NCBI GenBank assembly: GCA_035456105.1
Contig: DATIDV010000017.1
Location: forward strand, 248,001-312,000
Length of the DNA: 64,000 nt
DNA from: Viridibacterium sp035456105
GTDB lineage: Bacteria > Pseudomonadota > Gammaproteobacteria > Burkholderiales > Rhodocyclaceae
Reading direction: 5' to 3'
The position numbers were made by a program, and so were the translations under genes. The stretch's first letter is position 1; every line of letters begins with the position of its first letter. Of the stretch, positions 60,902 to 64,000 are shown in pieces. The notes under the pieces are model-generated. The model was not told where the DNA came from, did no database searches, and worked only from the letters and a program-made list of their open reading frames with translations.

Positions 60902-61861
60902 ATGTCTTCCATCAACTGGACCCGCCGACAGATCGTCGGCGCCGCTGCAGCAATTCTTGCAACAGCCTCATTGCCAGCCTTCGCCGATTACAACCCGAAG
61001 CTGTTGCGCATCGGCTATCAGAAGTCGGCCAGCACGCTGGTGCTGATCAAATCGCAAGGCACGCTGGAGAAGCGCTTCAACCCGCAAGGCATCGAAGTGA
61101 AGTGGGTTGAATTCCCGGCTGGCCCACAACTGCTGGAGGGCCTCAATGTCGGCTCCATCGACTTCGGTTACGTCGGTGAAGCACCACCGATCGTGGCACA
61201 GGCTGCGGGTGCGAACTTCCACTACGTCGGTTACGAACTGCCTGCGCCGAAGGCCGAAGCCATCCTCGTGCCGAAGGATTCGCCGATCAAAACTCTGGCC
61301 GACCTGAAGGGCAAGCGCATTGCGCTGAACAAGGGCTCGAACGTGCACTTCCTGCTGGCCAAGGCGCTTGAAAAAGCCGGCATCAAGTACTCGGAAATCA
61401 CCCCGGCGTTCCTGGCACCGGCTGATGCCCGCGCTGCATTCGAAAAGGGTGCCGTCGATGCATGGGTCATCTGGGATCCCTTCACCGCGGCGGCTGAAAA
61501 ACAACTCGGTGCGCGTGTCCTCGTGAACGCCGAAGGCCTGGCCAACAACCACCAGTTCTTCCTTGCGGAGAAGGAGTTCACCGCAAAGCGTCCGGACATC
61601 GTTGCGCTGCTGCTTGAAGAGAGCAACAAGCAAGCCGTCTGGGTGGAAAAGAACATCAAGGCCGCTGCGGCACAACTCTCACCGATCCAGGGCCTGCCCG
61701 TTGAAGTGCTGGAGCTGAGCCTGAGCCGTTACCCGGCGGGCACGCATGCGATCACCGACAGCGTGCTGGACTCGCAACAGAAGATCGCTGATGTCTTCGC
61801 CGAGCTGAAGATCATTCCGCAGCCGATCAAGACGCGCGACGCAGCACCGCCCAAGCGCTAA
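60902..61861 (+). CDS. ssuA: Alkanesulfonate ABC transporter substrate-binding protein SsuA
   Basis: A 319-residue periplasmic binding protein for aliphatic sulfonates. A signal peptide with an RR pair (WTRRQIVGAAAAILATASLPAFA) may direct Tat export. LRIGYQKSASTLVLIKSQGTL and LNVGSIDFGYVGEAPPIVAQ are typical. ATG 60902 has AAGGAG 8 bases upstream, preferred over TTG 60896. Confidence 0.93.
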   Translation: MSSINWTRRQIVGAAAAILATASLPAFADYNPKLLRIGYQKSASTLVLIKSQGTLEKRFNPQGIEVKWVEFPAGPQLLEGLNVGSIDFGYVGEAPPIVAQAAGANFHYVGYELPAPKAEAILVPKDSPIKTLADLKGKRIALNKGSNVHFLLAKALEKAGIKYSEITPAFLAPADARAAFEKGAVDAWVIWDPFTAAAEKQLGARVLVNAEGLANNHQFFLAEKEFTAKRPDIVALLLEESNKQAVWVEKNIKAAAAQLSPIQGLPVEVLELSLSRYPAGTHAITDSVLDSQQKIADVFAELKIIPQPIKTRDAAPPKR

Positions 61862-61960
61862 GCGACGTGCTCAAGGAGCGAGGCCGAACATGAAAACAGG
61901 AAGCCCGGTCTCGCGCCGCTAAATCATGTCGCAATACGACACAGAACATCAGGAAAAATC

Positions 61961-63145
61961 ATGAAAGTACTCTGGTTCCTCCCCACCCATGGCGATAGCC
62001 GCTACCTCGGCACCAGCGATGGCGCACGCGAAGTCAGCTACGACTACCTGCGCCAGATTGCCCAGGCCGCCGACAATCTCGGTTACTACGGCGTGCTGAC
62101 ACCGGTTGGCCGCTCTTGCGAAGATCCGTGGGTCGTCACCTCCAGCCTGATCGGTGCGACGAAGAACCTGCGCTTCCTTGTGGCGCTGCGCCCGGGCCTG
62201 ATGCAGCCGAGTCTCGGTGCGCGCACTGCCGCGACTTTCGATCGCCTGTCCGGCGGACGCCTGCTGATCAACCTCGTGACCGGTGGTGACCCCAACGAGT
62301 TGGCAGGCGACGGTGTATTCAACTCGCATGCCGAGCGGTACGAGCAATCGGAAGAGTTCATCCGCATCTGGCGCGAGCTCATTACCAAGAGCCACGATTC
62401 GGAAGCTTACGACTTCGAGGGCAAGCATCTGTCCGTGAAGGGCGCCAAGCTGCTCTACCCGCCGATCCAGAGCCCGTATCCGCCCGTTTGGTTCGGTGGC
62501 TCGTCGGACGCCGCGCACGACCTTGCAGCCGAGCATGCCGATACCTACCTGACCTGGGGCGAGCCGCCTGCAGAAGTCGCGAAGAAGATCGCCGATGTGA
62601 AGGCACGCGCTGCCAAACGCGGCCGCAAGATCACGGCGGGTGTGCGTCTGCACGTCATTGTGCGGGAGACGGAAGAGAAGGCCTGGGCCGCCGCTGAAGA
62701 GCTGATCAGCCACCTCGACGACGAGACGGTCAGCCGTGCGCAATCTGCCTTCGCCAAGATGGATTCCGAAGGGCAACGTCGCATGGCTGCCCTGCATGCC
62801 GGTGGCGTGAAGCGCTCACGGGCCGATCTGGAGATCAGCCCGAATCTGTGGGCCGGTGTCGGCCTGGTGCGTGGCGGTGCGGGCACAGCCCTCGTCGGTA
62901 GCCCCGAGCAGGTCGCCGCCAAGCTCAAGGAATACGCCGACGTCGGCGCGGACACTTTCATCCTGTCCGGCTATCCGCACCTCGAAGAAGCCTACCGCTT
63001 TGCTGAGCTGGTGTTCCCGCTGCTGCCGCTTGAGCACGGCGCGACCGACAAGCTGCCAGGCCAGAAACTGACCGGCCCGTTTGGCGAAGTCATCGGTAAC
63101 CACTTTGTGCCGAAGCACTCTGAACCCAAGACCTCGGCGAGTTGA
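61961..63145 (+). CDS. ssuD: FMNH2-dependent alkanesulfonate monooxygenase SsuD
   Basis: Cleaves alkanesulfonates to aldehyde and sulfite using FMNH2 from SsuE. The 394-residue bacterial-luciferase-like protein has WFLPTHGDSRYLG, LLINLVTGGDPNELAGDGVF and WFGGSSDAAHDLAAEHAD. Length and motifs are standard. Confidence 0.96.
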   Translation: MKVLWFLPTHGDSRYLGTSDGAREVSYDYLRQIAQAADNLGYYGVLTPVGRSCEDPWVVTSSLIGATKNLRFLVALRPGLMQPSLGARTAATFDRLSGGRLLINLVTGGDPNELAGDGVFNSHAERYEQSEEFIRIWRELITKSHDSEAYDFEGKHLSVKGAKLLYPPIQSPYPPVWFGGSSDAAHDLAAEHADTYLTWGEPPAEVAKKIADVKARAAKRGRKITAGVRLHVIVRETEEKAWAAAEELISHLDDETVSRAQSAFAKMDSEGQRRMAALHAGGVKRSRADLEISPNLWAGVGLVRGGAGTALVGSPEQVAAKLKEYADVGADTFILSGYPHLEEAYRFAELVFPLLPLEHGATDKLPGQKLTGPFGEVIGNHFVPKHSEPKTSAS

Positions 63146-63168
63146 AGCGCGGAAAAGAAGAACAGATC

Positions 63169-63957
63169 ATGAGCCAACAATCCACTCCTGACTCATTGGC
63201 CATGCGCCGCATCCTGCCTTGGGTGCTGCCTGTGTTGTTGATCGTCATCTGGGAGCTCTCGGCACGCGTCGGCTGGCTGTCCAGCCGCGTGCTGCCTGAG
63301 CCCGCAAGCATCTTCAAATCCGGCTGGGATCTGCTCAAGACCGGCGAGCTGCATCACCATGTGCTCGTCAGTCTGCAGCGCGCGCTGACGGGCCTGGCCA
63401 TCGGTGGCGGCCTGGGTCTGCTGCTGGGCTTGCTGACCGGCACTTTCCGTCGCGCCGAAACCTTGCTGGACACGACCTTGCAGATGGTGCGCAACGTGCC
63501 GCCACTGGCGCTGATTCCACTCGTGATCCTGTGGTTCGGCATTGACGAGACGGCGAAGATTTTCATCGTGGCGCTGGGCGTGTTCTTCCCGCTGTACCTC
63601 AACACCTATCACGGCATCCGCTCGGTCGACCCGGCGCTGATCGAGATGGCAAAGAGCTACGGCGTGACCGGCTGGCGCTTGTATCGCGATGTCATTTTCC
63701 CCGGTGCTCTTGCTTCTATCCTGGTGGGCCTGCGCTTCTCGCTGGGCCTGATGTGGGTGCTGCTGATCGTCTCGGAGACAATCTCGGCCACGGAAGGCAT
63801 CGGCTACATGACCATGAATGCGCGCGAGTTCCTGCGCACCGACATCGTGCTGGTCGGCATCCTGCTGTACGCCCTGCTCGGCAAGCTGGCCGACATCATC
63901 GCCCGTGGGCTCGAACGCTTCTGGCTGCGCTGGAATCCGAACTACGCGAGTGCGTAA
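63169..63957 (+). CDS. ssuC: Alkanesulfonate ABC transporter permease SsuC
   Basis: A 262-residue permease with about six membrane segments. The coupling motif region is YHGIRSVDPALIEMAKSYG and GVTGWRLYRDVIFPGALASI. It pairs with SsuA and an ATPase SsuB expected beyond the right edge. ATG 63169 is preferred over the TTG at 63142 that overlaps ssuD. Confidence 0.93.
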   Translation: MSQQSTPDSLAMRRILPWVLPVLLIVIWELSARVGWLSSRVLPEPASIFKSGWDLLKTGELHHHVLVSLQRALTGLAIGGGLGLLLGLLTGTFRRAETLLDTTLQMVRNVPPLALIPLVILWFGIDETAKIFIVALGVFFPLYLNTYHGIRSVDPALIEMAKSYGVTGWRLYRDVIFPGALASILVGLRFSLGLMWVLLIVSETISATEGIGYMTMNAREFLRTDIVLVGILLYALLGKLADIIARGLERFWLRWNPNYASA

Positions 63958-63984
63958 GCCTTTGAAACGCAGGCCCCCAGATAC

Positions 63985-64000
63985 CCGTCATTCCCGCGCA
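63985..64000 (+). repeat. Start of a GTCATTCCCGCG dispersed repeat, cut by the window edge
   Basis: CCGTCATTCCCGCGCA matches the outer end of the repeat family at 20928, 25308 and 35137. It separates ssuC from whatever follows. Confidence 0.55.

Overview
The window reads as chromosome of a GC-rich denitrifying betaproteobacterium (Rhodocyclales/Burkholderiales-like; the order is inference). Grounds: a quinol-type nitric oxide reductase, a copper nitrite reductase with NirV, an anaerobic ubiquinone trio UbiU/V/T, a DUF3079 protein, an NhaR-like LysR regulator, and paired REP elements throughout. No rRNA, canonical tRNA, phage or insertion sequence was seen. The first gene is cut by the left edge, and the sulfonate cluster and a repeat are cut at the right edge.

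1-21 kb is an anaerobic respiration and nitrosative-stress region. It holds the norB 3' end, SirB2-like and small membrane proteins, and a minus-strand NO cluster (DUF59, two DUF2249 proteins, a polytopic membrane protein, a hemerythrin-like protein, a Cys-rich protein). NsrR is divergent from DUF59. Then come UspA, nirK-cytochrome c-nirV-SCO, ubiUVT, a Dnr-like regulator, DUF3079, a two-component pair, a second UspA, a receiver protein, an FNR/Anr with iron-sulfur cysteines, and an RquA-like methyltransferase. Three perfect FNR boxes lie 65-66 nt before the start codons of both UspA genes and the DUF3079 gene. nirK has a near-perfect FNR box followed by an NsrR-like operator, and two NsrR-like operators occupy the DUF59/nsrR intergenic region.

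21-42 kb is housekeeping and accessory: PhoD-like phosphatase, outer-membrane protein, kdsA, TerB-like, BI-1 family, HPF-like, NhaR-like, histidine phosphatase, a trypsin-like protease fused to a DNA/RNA non-specific endonuclease, AraC-GyrI regulator, 5'-nucleotidase, a MarR/EmrB/outer-membrane factor/EmrA efflux operon, DUF2795, a SUV3-like helicase and a DUF4105 protein.

42.6-51.5 kb is the most striking part, an RNA-repair locus. The sigma54 activator RtcR is divergent from rsr (Ro60/TROVE protein). Downstream of rsr on the minus strand are eight tandem Y-RNA-like noncoding RNAs, then rtcB, a low-GC ORF, an RlaP-like nucleotidyltransferase, a small LMW-phosphatase-like protein and rtcA. 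Most of the Y-like RNAs carry a circularly permuted tRNA-like module: the T-arm comes first, the acceptor stem is closed by a loop, and the D-arm follows. The anticodon position opens into the Ro-binding stem. A sigma54-type promoter precedes rsr.

51.5-64 kb is transport and nutrient scavenging: a peptide-type ABC binding protein, two tandem GH88/105-like glycoside hydrolases, a group II truncated hemoglobin, a sulfate-binding protein, two very small proteins, and ssuE-ssuA-ssuD-ssuC.
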